From positions 1,893,805 through 1,957,804 of the forward strand of contig JBAXHT010000001.1 in assembly GCA_037138755.1 (NCBI GenBank): 64,000 nt of DNA, written 5' to 3'. The position numbers and the translations under genes are program-made. Of this stretch, positions 34,818-43,829 are shown piece after piece (position 1 is the stretch's first letter; each line of letters starts with the position of its first letter). This DNA comes from Armatimonadota bacterium. GTDB taxonomy: Bacteria > Armatimonadota > Fimbriimonadia > Fimbriimonadales > Fimbriimonadaceae. The notes under the pieces were generated by a model. That model worked only from the letters and a program-made list of their open reading frames with translations, had not been told where the DNA came from and did no database searches.

Positions 34818-35963
34818 ATGGCGAGTGTTAATGGGTCTAATAAAGCAATGATGCTCGGAATCCTCCTGCTCGGCTGCGCCCAGACTGCCCCAGTTAAAGC
34901 AAAAACTACCCAGGTGCAAACCAACACCGAAGCAAATCGGGTCGCAGTCGTCGTGAATGCAACGAACACCGACAGCGTGCGAATTGGTCAGTATTACGCC
35001 ACCAAGCGCAAGGTTCCGGCGCAAAACATCATTCGGATCACCACAACTCATAACGAAGAAATCACTCCCGAAGCGTATGCCCAAGAAATAGAAGCTCCGG
35101 TGCGAAAAGCACTCTCCAAACTGCCCGGAATTGACTTCATTGTGCTAACCAAAGGAACTCCAATCAGAATTGGAGACCAAGGCGGCTACTCGGTCGACGG
35201 CGCACTAGCCGCAATGAATCTGAAAACCCGACAGATCAAGCAAAAAGTCGGTCAGTTCATGCCTGATGAGACCGACATGGACATGGCAGTCAAAGAAGCT
35301 CGAAACCCCTTCTTTGCCTCGACTCAACGCTTCAGTAGCAAGAAGTTCGGGGGGATGTATCTCGTCACCCGCCTTATTGGCTATACAGTCCAGGATTGTT
35401 TGAAGCTAGTTGACAACAGTTTGAATGCTAAGGAAAGCAAAGGACCTTTTCTGTTGGACTCCCAGCCCGCCTACGGACCGGGGAGTGGCTACTACCCAAT
35501 GGAGCAACAGATGTTGAGAGCGAACCAGTCGCTTCCTTTGAAAGGTATGGATGTCTACTACGAGCAAACCGACACCTTTTCCGATGGCCGTGAGACTCTG
35601 ATGGGCTACATCAGCTGGGGTAGTAACGATAAGAGTTTCGACGTCGAGGCATATCACCGCTTAAAGTTTAAGCCTGGCGCTATCGCCGAAACGTACGTTT
35701 CAACGAGCGCTCGAACATTTGGATCTGTCCGCTCAGGACAGTCCTTGATCGGCGATTTGATTCAGCAGGGGGTGACTGGCGCCAAAGGATATGTGAGCGA
35801 ACCCTTTACCTTTGCCCTTTGTCCGGCTGAACTCCTGTTCGGACGCTACTACAGCGGCTTCAACCTCGCTGAAGCCTTTTATGCAGCCTCACCAGTAGTG
35901 AAGTGGAAAGACATGGTCATTGGCGACCCCTTGTGCCGCCCGTTCAAGACCGGAAAGCTGTAG
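34818..35963 (+). CDS. TIGR03790 family protein
   Basis: A 381-residue exported protein. The signal region contains ILLLGCAQTA, a possible lipobox. The core NRVAVVVNATNTDSVRIGQYYATKRKVPAQNIIRITTT and FIVLTKGTPIRI match the TIGR03790 family, which has no known biochemical function. It is found mainly in Acidobacteria, Planctomycetes, Verrucomicrobia and similar lineages. GYISWGSNDKSFD and GDLIQQGVTGAKGYVSEPFTFALCPAELLFGRYYSGFNLAEAFY resemble the second family block. It is divergent from the mannose-1-phosphate guanylyltransferase gene. Confidence 0.8.
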   Translation: MASVNGSNKAMMLGILLLGCAQTAPVKAKTTQVQTNTEANRVAVVVNATNTDSVRIGQYYATKRKVPAQNIIRITTTHNEEITPEAYAQEIEAPVRKALSKLPGIDFIVLTKGTPIRIGDQGGYSVDGALAAMNLKTRQIKQKVGQFMPDETDMDMAVKEARNPFFASTQRFSSKKFGGMYLVTRLIGYTVQDCLKLVDNSLNAKESKGPFLLDSQPAYGPGSGYYPMEQQMLRANQSLPLKGMDVYYEQTDTFSDGRETLMGYISWGSNDKSFDVEAYHRLKFKPGAIAETYVSTSARTFGSVRSGQSLIGDLIQQGVTGAKGYVSEPFTFALCPAELLFGRYYSGFNLAEAFYAASPVVKWKDMVIGDPLCRPFKTGKL

Positions 35964-36019
35964 CCAAGCACGGCAAAATCGCTAGGGAATACGTCATAAC
36001 TTAAGAACGATATTTCCCC

Positions 36020-36691
36020 ATGATCTTGGTCGGTCTAGCCATCTTTGCATTCTTCCTCGGTTCCATCCCCTTCGGGATGCTGCTTGCGCGTGCCAACGGC
36101 GTTGATATTCGTGCCGTCGGCTCCGGAAACATTGGCGCCACAAATGTTGTTCGCGCTCTTGGGCCAAAAGTTGGCCTGGCGGTTTTCGTCTTGGACGTCC
36201 TCAAGGGGGTGATCCCCGCGGTGGCCACCAAGCACCTAGTTCATGCGCCTTTTGGCGAAATTCAGATTCAAACGCTGAGCATGATCATGGGTGTGATTGC
36301 GATCCTCGGGCACATGTTCTCGCCGTTCATTGGATTTAAAGGTGGCAAAGGCGTCGCAACTGGTTTCGGAGCGGCCCTAGGCGCGATCACGGGTGCTGCT
36401 CTTGTCGCTTTCGCGGTGATCATTTTGACGGTCGTGATCACGCGCTATGTTTCCCTCGGCAGCATTCTATCGGCGATCTCGGTGCCGATTGCCTCCATGT
36501 TGGTCTTTCACGACTCACCTCAGCTCCTCCCAATCTTAGTTGTAATGGTCGTGTTCATCGTCTGGAAACACCGGTCTAACATCGAGCGGTTGCGAAACGG
36601 AACCGAGTCGAAGTTCTCGTTCAAAAAGCAGATTCCCGACCGGGAAGAATCAGCAACGGAGGAAGCCGATAGGAACGATTCTTCTCGCTGA
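36020..36691 (+). CDS. plsY: Acyl-phosphate:glycerol-3-phosphate acyltransferase PlsY
   Basis: A 223-residue membrane enzyme that transfers the acyl chain from acyl-phosphate to glycerol-3-phosphate, the first step of phospholipid synthesis. Conserved motifs are visible: FLGSIPFGMLLARANGVDIRAVGSGNIGATNVVRALG (motif 1), GHMFSPFIGFKGGKGVATGFG (motif 2) and VFIVWKHRSNIERLRNGTE (motif 3). The C-terminal ~25 residues are a charged tail beyond the usual end. GATATT lies five bases before the ATG. Confidence 0.97.
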   Translation: MILVGLAIFAFFLGSIPFGMLLARANGVDIRAVGSGNIGATNVVRALGPKVGLAVFVLDVLKGVIPAVATKHLVHAPFGEIQIQTLSMIMGVIAILGHMFSPFIGFKGGKGVATGFGAALGAITGAALVAFAVIILTVVITRYVSLGSILSAISVPIASMLVFHDSPQLLPILVVMVVFIVWKHRSNIERLRNGTESKFSFKKQIPDREESATEEADRNDSSR

Positions 36692-36734
36692 CATCCACGC
36701 ACCGCTGGGTTCCTTTTTCCCCTGCCTGCTGTTT

Positions 36735-37472
36735 TTGGGGTTCCCAATCTTTTTCGTCTATTTGATGAACCGCTCGGTGATGGGAGAAATAGGGTGTTTC
36801 ACCGCCATTCTGATGTCCTTTACGGTCGTCTATTTGCTCTTCGTCATCTGGAAGATCGAAGATACTCGTCTCCATTATCTTGCTGTTGGAGGAGTTTTGA
36901 CACTATTTGTGGCGCTTCCGATCTTGGAACGCACGATGGATAAGCTGGACGACAAGGCCATGCAGGGTGAGCAAATCGCAATTTGCTACCAGCAAATCAG
37001 GATGAACCCCCAGAATGCAATGGCAGCGTTTCGGCTCGCGAAGATTCTGTGGGACCGTGGAGACAAGGAAGTTGGCGCCTCGATTGCCTCCCAAGCGATC
37101 CCCCACTTACCAGCCAGCGCGTTCCGCGATGAGCACAGATTGTATCACTTCTGGCTGTCAAAGGTGGACATAACCGCCGTCAAAGACATTCACTGCGCCG
37201 CTTGCGGGGCATCGGTGCCGCCAAGCGCACTGATCTGCCCCCGTTGCCTGGGCTCCGTTCACCTGGACCGTGCAAGAAGCTCGTCCGTCCTCTACAATCG
37301 CAAAACTCAGAAGATCATTACAATCTGGTCCTCGCTCCTGCTCGTGTTGTTTATCGTGCCTATGATGGGGCAGTTCCCGCCCGCAGTAACCATACCGACC
37401 GTCATCGTGCTTCTCGGGGTTGCGGTTTGGGCTGTTGTAAGTGCTTTCGTCGTCACTGGAGAAGCAAAGTGA
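36735..37472 (+). CDS. Membrane protein with a zinc ribbon
   Basis: At least 245 residues with three to four hydrophobic segments at the N-terminus, a helical tail with TPR-like character (MNPQNAMAAFRLAKILWDRGDKEVGASIASQAI), and a zinc ribbon HCAACGASVPPSALICPRCLG (four cysteines, CxxC...CxxC). Two more membrane helices follow. The start is unclear. TTG 36735 is the first standard codon, but the frame is open further up with plausible coding sequence, and GGAGG at 36658-36662 points at an ATA codon at 36669. It overlaps the LptF/G-like gene by four bases. No specific function is recognised. Confidence 0.65.
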   Translation: MGFPIFFVYLMNRSVMGEIGCFTAILMSFTVVYLLFVIWKIEDTRLHYLAVGGVLTLFVALPILERTMDKLDDKAMQGEQIAICYQQIRMNPQNAMAAFRLAKILWDRGDKEVGASIASQAIPHLPASAFRDEHRLYHFWLSKVDITAVKDIHCAACGASVPPSALICPRCLGSVHLDRARSSSVLYNRKTQKIITIWSSLLLVLFIVPMMGQFPPAVTIPTVIVLLGVAVWAVVSAFVVTGEAK

Positions 37473-38554
37473 GGCGCATCGACCGTTACATCTACCGCGA
37501 AATCTTCCCGATATTCCTACTGTCGTTTTTGGTCGTGACCGTTCTTTTTCAGGCCGATGCCTACCTCTTTCTCGCCAAAAACGAGCTCACACGAAATGTC
37601 CCACTTCTAGCGACAGTTCAACTCATCCTCTGGGGAACTCCCGAAAGACTCAATCTCGTCTTTCCAATCGCGGTCGCTCTAGGTAGCTCGCTCGCCCTTT
37701 CGCGAATTTCTAGGGAGAGTGAAATTACTGCCATCCGCGCCGCGGGCGGCAAGGTTTCGCGCGTCGTTTGGCCTGTTCTTTGGTTCGGTCTTGCGGCGGG
37801 CTTGCTCAACTTCTGGAGCATCACTAAGCTAACTCCGTACGCAACCAAACGATCCCAAGACCTCCAGATGTCCTCGAATGTGCTCGCCGGAATGGGCACT
37901 TTCGTGTCGAACAAGCCGATCAAACTGGGTAACTATACGGTTTCCATCGGTTCGATCACCAAGGTTGATGAAGATACCCTCAGCCTCCGAGACACGATTC
38001 TGGTAGACCGAACCGACGAATCCAACTTGAGTGTCATTTCTTCGCAAGAGGGAACCTACCAGCGGGGGATTTGGAGGTTCTCAAATGCGGCATCGGTCAG
38101 TGTTAAGCCTGGACGCGAAAACGCGATCGTCTCGAAGTCAAAAGAGTTTGTTATCAACCAAAAGATCAGCCTTCCCGAAATGATGGGAAAGAGTCAGGAC
38201 CAGGAGCGACCCGACCTTACGATTCCTGAGCTTCTGGAGCAAATAAAGCTGAAACGCACCATGGGCGCGTCATCGGTGCGCGATGAAATCACGCTTCATA
38301 AGATGTTCAGCATTCCCATGATGTGTGTCATCTTCGCCCTTGTCACCCCGTTCTTCAGCATCAAACTGGCGAAGTTCGGCGGCTTCGCGGGCGTCATGAT
38401 TAGCATGGTCATCGTGATGGGCTACTACAACATCCTCGTGATCTGCACCGAAATCGCCGCCAAATCAGCAACAGTGAACCCCGCCCTGATCACCTGGCTG
38501 CCCGACATCATCTTCCTTGCAATCGGCCTCGTCTTTATGAGGAAGCTAGAGTGA
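37469..38554 (+). CDS. LptF/LptG family permease
   Basis: A 361-residue YjgP/YjgQ-type protein with GTG start 37469. It begins RRIDRYIYREIFPIFLLSFLVVTVLFQADAYLFL, the LptF/G signature ('l-d-R-Y-i-x-r-e'). ALGSSLALSRISRESEITAIRAAGGKVSRVVWPVL and three C-terminal helices follow. The periplasmic beta-jellyroll lies between (about residues 130-250). It is the inner-membrane part of the Lpt bridge that moves lipopolysaccharide to the outer membrane. Only one such gene is here; a second subunit would be elsewhere. It overlaps lptD by four bases, which supports shared function. Confidence 0.92.
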   Translation: MRRIDRYIYREIFPIFLLSFLVVTVLFQADAYLFLAKNELTRNVPLLATVQLILWGTPERLNLVFPIAVALGSSLALSRISRESEITAIRAAGGKVSRVVWPVLWFGLAAGLLNFWSITKLTPYATKRSQDLQMSSNVLAGMGTFVSNKPIKLGNYTVSIGSITKVDEDTLSLRDTILVDRTDESNLSVISSQEGTYQRGIWRFSNAASVSVKPGRENAIVSKSKEFVINQKISLPEMMGKSQDQERPDLTIPELLEQIKLKRTMGASSVRDEITLHKMFSIPMMCVIFALVTPFFSIKLAKFGGFAGVMISMVIVMGYYNILVICTEIAAKSATVNPALITWLPDIIFLAIGLVFMRKLE

Positions 38555-40791
38555 GATCTGCAGCCGTACTTCTGGTCCTCGCTCCTACTCTCGGATTTTC
38601 ACAGGGGCTAGTGATTCGTGACTTCGTACGCCGGCTCCCGTTGAAAGCCCCAGTTTCACCCTCAAACCCAACTCAACCCCAGCAGAAGCCGCTTCCGGCT
38701 CCTGATGACAAACTCCTCGAAATCGTCCAATTCGGAAACGTCTCTAACTCGGGCAAGAAGGTTAAGCTCACCGGCGGAGCGGAGATTCTGTACCGAGGCT
38801 ATCGCTGCCTTGCCGACGAAATCGAGGGCGACCGAGATACGCAGATCTTTCGCTTCTCCGGAAACGTTCGCCTCATCGGCAAAGATGAAACCGTTGTTGG
38901 CGATGCTGTCACAGTCGATTTCAGCAAGCGAACCTTCCTCGCCAACTACAGCCAGGTCAAAATCTCGCCGAGTACCGTCGGAAACAAGATTCAAGGAGAT
39001 GCCTACCTCAGTGGAAAAACCAGCCAAGGCAATAGCAAACGAATCGATGCCGTGGACTGCATCTTTACTTCCTGCGACTACAAAACACCCCATTTCCACC
39101 TCGACTCCGAGACCGCCACGGTGGAACCCGGAAAGCAAATCATCTTCAAAAAGGTCAAGCTCAACATCCTTGGAAAAAACGTTGTCAGCCTCCCGATCCT
39201 TTGGATTCCGCTGGGCGACCGCAGCTTCAAATATCTCCCCCAATTCGGCCAAACCGAAGACGAAGGTTTCTACATCAAAAACACCTACGGCTTCCCCATG
39301 AAGGGCGAAGACCGCGCCGCCGTCCGCACCGACTACATGTCCAAACTCGGCACCGGACTCGGCACGAGCTACTACTATCGGAACAAGGATATCAACGGAA
39401 TCGCCCGCCTTTACGGCGTTTTCGGAAACATCAACACCTTCAACGCCAACCTCCAGCACGAGCAAAAGCTCAAATGGGGCAACCTGCTGATCGACCAAGA
39501 CATCCAGCGCAACAACTACCTCACCACCCCTTCTGCAACGACAAATAACACCCGAATCCAAGCAAATATCGGTCGCACGACCACCCTCTCGTTCTCGCGC
39601 CAAGCACAAGAAACTGGCACCTTCAGCAACGAAAACCAGACCTTCACCTTGGGTGACCGACGACAGTTCGGCAAATCCAGCACCTCGCTGGACGCGACTT
39701 GGAACCGCTCTGGCGGCTCCACCGGTGCTGAGCGCCAGACCATCGACGTCCGTTTTCAAGGTCAAACCGACCTTAAAACCGCATCGGCATCGCTCGAGTA
39801 CCAACGAACCATCCCCATTGGCGAGGTCGCCAACTTCTTCCCTGGCTCCGACCGAACGCCCGTCCTCACCCTCCGTTCCGACTCAAATCGTTTGATGGGC
39901 AGTAAGGCGAACAAAACTCTCCCGTTCACCACCGAAATGTCGCTGGGCGAATATCTGGACCCAATCACTCAAAGCCGGATCACTCGCACGAACTTCCAAC
40001 TCGGCTTTAGTCGCGCCACGCGAGACAAGGGACCTTGGAAGCTCGACTTCAACGGCAACTTCCAGCAGGGCCTCTACTCGGACGACACCGCCCAATACCG
40101 CCTCAACTTCGGCACGGCCGGAACCTATTCTCTCGGCCGCCGCCTTACGGCGAATCTCCGCTACTCCTACCTCCGCCCCTTCGGCTACTCGCCACTCGCA
40201 ATTGACCGAACCGGAATCACCAACTACTCCAGCTTCGACCTGAGCTGGATGACCAACGAAAAATCGAGCTTTGGAATCCAAACCGGCTACGACTTCACCC
40301 GAGCTGAGCGCAGCGAAGTCCCCTGGCAGCAAGTCGGAATCCGTTCCGAGTACCGCCTTGGTCAAGCCTTTTCCCTCAGGACACTTTCTTCCTATGACAC
40401 TTTCAATTCGGTGTGGAGCAACGTTCGCCTTGACATGCAATGGCAGACGCCAACCTTTATGTCCTCGATTGGAGCCCGCTACGACGCGCAGCGTTCGACA
40501 TGGTCAGCAATCAACCTGATGCTCGACGGCTATCGCATAGGAAAAACACGGATAGGTGCAAATTTAGCCTACAATGGTTATACAAAACAGTTCGATACCC
40601 AGCAGTATTCGCTTGTGTACGACCTCCACGATGCCGAGGCAATCCTCACCATCAGTGACTTCGGCTCCGGCTTCAGAAGTGGTCGAGAAATCGCCTTCTA
40701 CATCCGCCTCAAGATCATTCCGTTCGATACGAACAACGGCTTCGGGCGACGTGGTCAAGCCTTCGGAACGGGCACCGGAAGAGACTTCTGA
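38551..40791 (+). CDS. lptD: LPS-assembly protein LptD-like
   Basis: A 746-residue protein with signal peptide RSAAVLLVLAPTLGFSQG. The OstA/LptA-like beta-jellyroll (about residues 45-170: VKLTGGAEILYRGYRCLADEIEGDRDTQIFRFSGNVRLIGKDETVVGDAVTVDFSKR) is followed by FTSCDYKTPHFHLDS, equivalent to the cysteine-bearing LptD hinge. A region with VSLPILWIPLGDRSFKYLPQFG comes next, then a long beta-barrel of alternating polar and aromatic strands. LptD places lipopolysaccharide in the outer leaflet. Coupling to an LptF/G gene supports a diderm, LPS-containing envelope. Confidence 0.85.
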   Translation: MRSAAVLLVLAPTLGFSQGLVIRDFVRRLPLKAPVSPSNPTQPQQKPLPAPDDKLLEIVQFGNVSNSGKKVKLTGGAEILYRGYRCLADEIEGDRDTQIFRFSGNVRLIGKDETVVGDAVTVDFSKRTFLANYSQVKISPSTVGNKIQGDAYLSGKTSQGNSKRIDAVDCIFTSCDYKTPHFHLDSETATVEPGKQIIFKKVKLNILGKNVVSLPILWIPLGDRSFKYLPQFGQTEDEGFYIKNTYGFPMKGEDRAAVRTDYMSKLGTGLGTSYYYRNKDINGIARLYGVFGNINTFNANLQHEQKLKWGNLLIDQDIQRNNYLTTPSATTNNTRIQANIGRTTTLSFSRQAQETGTFSNENQTFTLGDRRQFGKSSTSLDATWNRSGGSTGAERQTIDVRFQGQTDLKTASASLEYQRTIPIGEVANFFPGSDRTPVLTLRSDSNRLMGSKANKTLPFTTEMSLGEYLDPITQSRITRTNFQLGFSRATRDKGPWKLDFNGNFQQGLYSDDTAQYRLNFGTAGTYSLGRRLTANLRYSYLRPFGYSPLAIDRTGITNYSSFDLSWMTNEKSSFGIQTGYDFTRAERSEVPWQQVGIRSEYRLGQAFSLRTLSSYDTFNSVWSNVRLDMQWQTPTFMSSIGARYDAQRSTWSAINLMLDGYRIGKTRIGANLAYNGYTKQFDTQQYSLVYDLHDAEAILTISDFGSGFRSGREIAFYIRLKIIPFDTNNGFGRRGQAFGTGTGRDF

Positions 40792-40825
40792 TCTCCGTAG
40801 ACTGCATGATTCTTTGCGTCTCAGC

Positions 40826-40853
40826 TATACACATTCCGCAATGTGTATATAAT
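40826..40853 (+). promoter_or_regulatory. Palindrome overlapping a TATAAT box
   Basis: TATACACATT-CCGC-AATGTGTATA is a perfect 10-bp dyad (40826-40849). Its right end overlaps TATAAT at 40848-40853, with TG upstream as in extended -10 promoters. The position fits a repressor operator controlling the downstream esterase gene, about 80 bases away. Confidence 0.5.
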
Positions 40854-40934
40854 TCGGTTTAACGGTCAATCAGTCATTGGGAGAATCCTGATGTTGGTGG
40901 CACATACTCCCGACGACAGGGTGAGAAACAGACA

Positions 40935-41858
40935 ATGCAGTTATCTCCGGAACGCAGACTTCGAGCCATCACAACGACTATCACCTTGGTGCTAGCCATG
41001 ACTACCCTTGCTCAAAACGACAAAATGACACCAATCCCGATTCCGAAGCAGCCCGGTGCGATTGAGCTCGGCACAGGGAAGCTACCCGAGGCAACTGCAG
41101 AAGAGTCCTGGCATTCGCAGTACGGCAGCATGTTCGCTCGCAACGTCAGCGTCGCAACCCTCACTCCGTTCCTCCCGCCCAAATCCAAAGCCACCGGCGC
41201 AGCCGTCATCGTCGCACCTGGCGGCGGATTCCGAACTCTTTCGATGCAAAACGAAGGCTGGGACGTCGCAAAAGCCCTCAACAAAAGGGGCGTCGCGGCA
41301 TTTGTTCTCAAGTACCGCCTGAACCCAACTCCAGCAGATTTGGCTGAGTTTGCCGCACCACCCAGGGGAACTGGCGGTGGTGCTCCCCGGCGCCCACCCA
41401 CCTCGGCAGATCCATCCCAGGCCTTTGCACCGCAAGTTGCAGATGCAACTGCTGCTTTCGCCCTTGTTCGCTCGAGAGCCAAAGAGTGGAATATCGACCC
41501 AACCAAGGTTGGAATGATAGGCTTCTCGGCCGGCGCGATGCTCACCCTCCAAACCGCACTTTACGGAAAGGACGTCAATCCTGCATTTATCGGAGATATC
41601 TATGGACCGCTCGGAGCCGTAAAGGTCCCCGCCAACGCACCACCGCTGTACATCGCTCTCGCCGCTGACGACCCCTTCTTCGCCAACGCTGGCTTCGGGC
41701 TGATCGAGAGCTGGAAAGCCGCCAAGCGCCCAGTAGAGTTCCACCTCTTCGAGCAAGGCGGTCACGGCTTCGGAATGTATCCCAAGGAGACAACCAGCAC
41801 CGGCTGGTTCGAAAACTTCGCCTCTTGGCTCCGCATGCACGGCTACATCAAGAGCTAG
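40935..41858 (+). CDS. Secreted alpha/beta-hydrolase (BD-FAE/acetyl-esterase type)
   Basis: A 307-residue protein with an N-terminal signal (ITTTITLVLAMTTLAQ). The oxyanion HGG-like turn is VIVAPGGGFRTLSMQNEGWDVAKALNKRGVAAFVLKYRL. The catalytic serine is in GMIGFSAGAMLT, the Asp in ALAADDPFF and the His in EQGGHGFGMYP. This matches the esterase group active on acetylated polysaccharides (BD-FAE and xylan esterase relatives). A Pro/Gly-rich insertion (about residues 140-160) is unusual for the family. It is a single gene flanked by a likely operator upstream and a terminator downstream. Confidence 0.9.
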   Translation: MQLSPERRLRAITTTITLVLAMTTLAQNDKMTPIPIPKQPGAIELGTGKLPEATAEESWHSQYGSMFARNVSVATLTPFLPPKSKATGAAVIVAPGGGFRTLSMQNEGWDVAKALNKRGVAAFVLKYRLNPTPADLAEFAAPPRGTGGGAPRRPPTSADPSQAFAPQVADATAAFALVRSRAKEWNIDPTKVGMIGFSAGAMLTLQTALYGKDVNPAFIGDIYGPLGAVKVPANAPPLYIALAADDPFFANAGFGLIESWKAAKRPVEFHLFEQGGHGFGMYPKETTSTGWFENFASWLRMHGYIKS

Positions 41859-41877
41859 CCTGAATCTCAGATGAACT

Positions 41878-41909
41878 CCCTCGGTGGGCGATGCCCCCGA
41901 GGGCTCGAT
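41878..41909 (+). terminator. Terminator after the esterase gene
   Basis: An 11-bp GC-rich stem (CCCTCGG-T-GGGC / GCCCCCGAGGG) with a GAT loop, followed by CTCGATTTT. It lies 20 bases past the stop codon. It argues that the next gene starts at 41934 and not at the upstream in-frame ATG 41871. Confidence 0.8.
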
Positions 41910-41933
41910 TTTGGGGGATACTGTCATTCAAAC

Positions 41934-43820
41934 ATGCTTGGCCTAGCAATTGTTTCGATCATATCTGTCGGTGCTAGTGCAGCATTTTCCTACTACGGAC
42001 GACGGCTGTTTGCGGACCAGTGTTGGGCTGCAAAACAGGGCCTTTCGGGACTTGTTGGACTTGGCTTATGGGGGATGTTCACTTACTTCCAAGGAATGCT
42101 AGATACCAAAACCGTCGGAACCGGTGGGCTAATCCTTATTGGACTACTGACGACGTTCGGAGCCGGTTATTGGCTCGCTAAAGAGCGACACAAAGCTCCT
42201 GCAGAAACTCGCCCGCCGTTGGCCTTTTGGCTAGCCCTAATCCCACTCCTCATCTCCCTCGTCGGAGTCCTCACACCGTCCACATCCCTAGACTGGGATA
42301 GCGTCGCGTACCACCTCGCCGTACCTAAAATCTGGCTCCAGGAGGGTCACGTCAGCAGCGTTTCGTACATCCACCACTCCAACTTTCCCGCCGCTGTCGA
42401 TGGCCTCTTCCTCATCGGTCTCAAGATCGGCGGTCAAGCCGGAGCCAAGGCGTTCGTCTGGTGGTTCACTGCCTTCGGAACCCTCGCCATCTACGGCGTC
42501 CTTGGCGACCGATTCGGCAAAAAGGCCGGAGCGGTCAGCGCGCTCATCTTCGCCAGCATCCCCATGGTCATCTGGGAAAGCGGCACTGCCTACATCGACG
42601 TCGCCCACGGCCTCTTCGCCGGGTTCGGTTTCTACTTCGCCGCGCTCCACATCGAGAGCCGCAAAAGGGAAGATGCCATCCTTGCCGGAATCATGCTCGG
42701 CCTCGCTGCTGGATCCAAGTACACCGGACTCCAAAGCATCGGCATCGCCGGACTCCTGATGCTCATCATGGGCGACCGCAAGCTTGCCGCCCAGGCTCTG
42801 ACCATCACAGTTGCAATAGCCGCCCCCTGGTACATCAAGAACTGGATCGTCGTTGGAAACCCCGTCTACCCCTTCTTCTCCGGAGTCCTCGGTGGCAAAT
42901 ACTGGGACGCCGCTGCCGCCGCGATGTACTCCGAAGAGCAGAAAACCTTCGGCTATCAAGGAGTCGCTAATATCGGCAACAGTATCTTCGGCCTCGTCGG
43001 AAACCCGGGCCACTTTACCAACCCGGGCCAAACCACCGGCCAAGGCTTTGCCTTCGTCAGCTTAGGCTTTGCCCTCCTCGCCACCGGAGCCGCTGGAATC
43101 GCAAAAGGGCTCGCAAGCAAGTTCGACCGCAGCATCGCCCTGATGATCGGAATCCAGCTTCTCGCCTGGACCGTCCTCAGCCAGCAGTCGCGATACATCC
43201 TCGCCCTCGCCATTCCCCTCCTCGCCCTTGGCGCAAGAGCAATCGACTGGAAGCCAACCAAGCACCTCATCCCCGCCGCCGCTGGACTCCAGCTCCTAGC
43301 CAGTCTGTACATCTACAACTCGTCAGTTATTCAAGAACGCCTTCCGGTCCTCGCGGGCGGGCTCACCGAACAGGAGTTCCTGGAAGGATTTGATACCAAC
43401 GACGGCCAAAGAGTCCCGGGAAAGGTCGCAACCGCCACCCTCAACAAAGTCACCAAAGATGATCCCGCCGTCAAAAAGATCGCTCTTCTCGACGAAGTCT
43501 TTGGCTTCTACCTCGACAAACCCTACTTCTGGGCCGGCCCCGGACACACCACCCAAGTCGCCTGGGCAAAAATGCAAACCGCGAAAGACATGATTGACAA
43601 CCTGAAACAGCTGGGGATCACCCACGTCTATCTCAACAACCAGTACGTTGCTGACCTCGACAAGTGGAACCGAAGCTTAACCCAAGCCCGCTCCGAGCCC
43701 CTTGCCGAGGATATCCGCAACAAGTGGCGCCAACTCGTCAGCGACGCCATCTTTGAAGGCAAGCTCAAACCCACCCAACAACTCAGTCGAACCAAAACCC
43801 TTTACGAAATCGCACAGTAA
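41934..43820 (+). CDS. Integral membrane glycosyltransferase (GT39/ArnT-like)
   Basis: A 628-residue protein with about 11-13 hydrophobic segments and a soluble C-terminal domain of about 150 residues. The first periplasmic loop contains TPSTSLDWDSVAYHLAVPKIWLQEG; the D-x-D-x-x-x-Y-H acidic-aromatic pattern is the hallmark of GT-C fold dolichol/undecaprenyl-phosphate-sugar transferases. PGHFTNPGQTTGQGF lies in a later loop. Probable role: transfer of a lipid-linked sugar to an envelope acceptor. Substrate unknown. The start is ATG 41934 because a terminator covers the region of the longer form. Confidence 0.75.
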   Translation: MLGLAIVSIISVGASAAFSYYGRRLFADQCWAAKQGLSGLVGLGLWGMFTYFQGMLDTKTVGTGGLILIGLLTTFGAGYWLAKERHKAPAETRPPLAFWLALIPLLISLVGVLTPSTSLDWDSVAYHLAVPKIWLQEGHVSSVSYIHHSNFPAAVDGLFLIGLKIGGQAGAKAFVWWFTAFGTLAIYGVLGDRFGKKAGAVSALIFASIPMVIWESGTAYIDVAHGLFAGFGFYFAALHIESRKREDAILAGIMLGLAAGSKYTGLQSIGIAGLLMLIMGDRKLAAQALTITVAIAAPWYIKNWIVVGNPVYPFFSGVLGGKYWDAAAAAMYSEEQKTFGYQGVANIGNSIFGLVGNPGHFTNPGQTTGQGFAFVSLGFALLATGAAGIAKGLASKFDRSIALMIGIQLLAWTVLSQQSRYILALAIPLLALGARAIDWKPTKHLIPAAAGLQLLASLYIYNSSVIQERLPVLAGGLTEQEFLEGFDTNDGQRVPGKVATATLNKVTKDDPAVKKIALLDEVFGFYLDKPYFWAGPGHTTQVAWAKMQTAKDMIDNLKQLGITHVYLNNQYVADLDKWNRSLTQARSEPLAEDIRNKWRQLVSDAIFEGKLKPTQQLSRTKTLYEIAQ

Positions 43821-43823
43821 ACT
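43818..43823 (+). promoter_or_regulatory. -10-like box of a probable leaderless transcript
   Basis: TAAACT overlaps the previous stop codon and ends six bases before ATG 43830. No Shine-Dalgarno sequence is present. Confidence 0.35.
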
Positions 43824-43829
43824 CCCGCC

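Noticed and set aside
38662-39804. A 380-codon minus-strand ORF inside lptD
   Set aside because: It is antisense to the LptD reading frame, which has a signal peptide and OstA pattern; no start signals or domain are seen in the antisense frame.
41082-41927. A 281-codon minus-strand ORF over the esterase
   Set aside because: It is antisense to a gene with a complete Ser-Asp-His triad and covers its terminator.
42288-43043. A 251-codon minus-strand ORF inside the GT39-like gene
   Set aside because: It is an antisense frame with an acidic low-complexity product; the sense frame has clear membrane segments.
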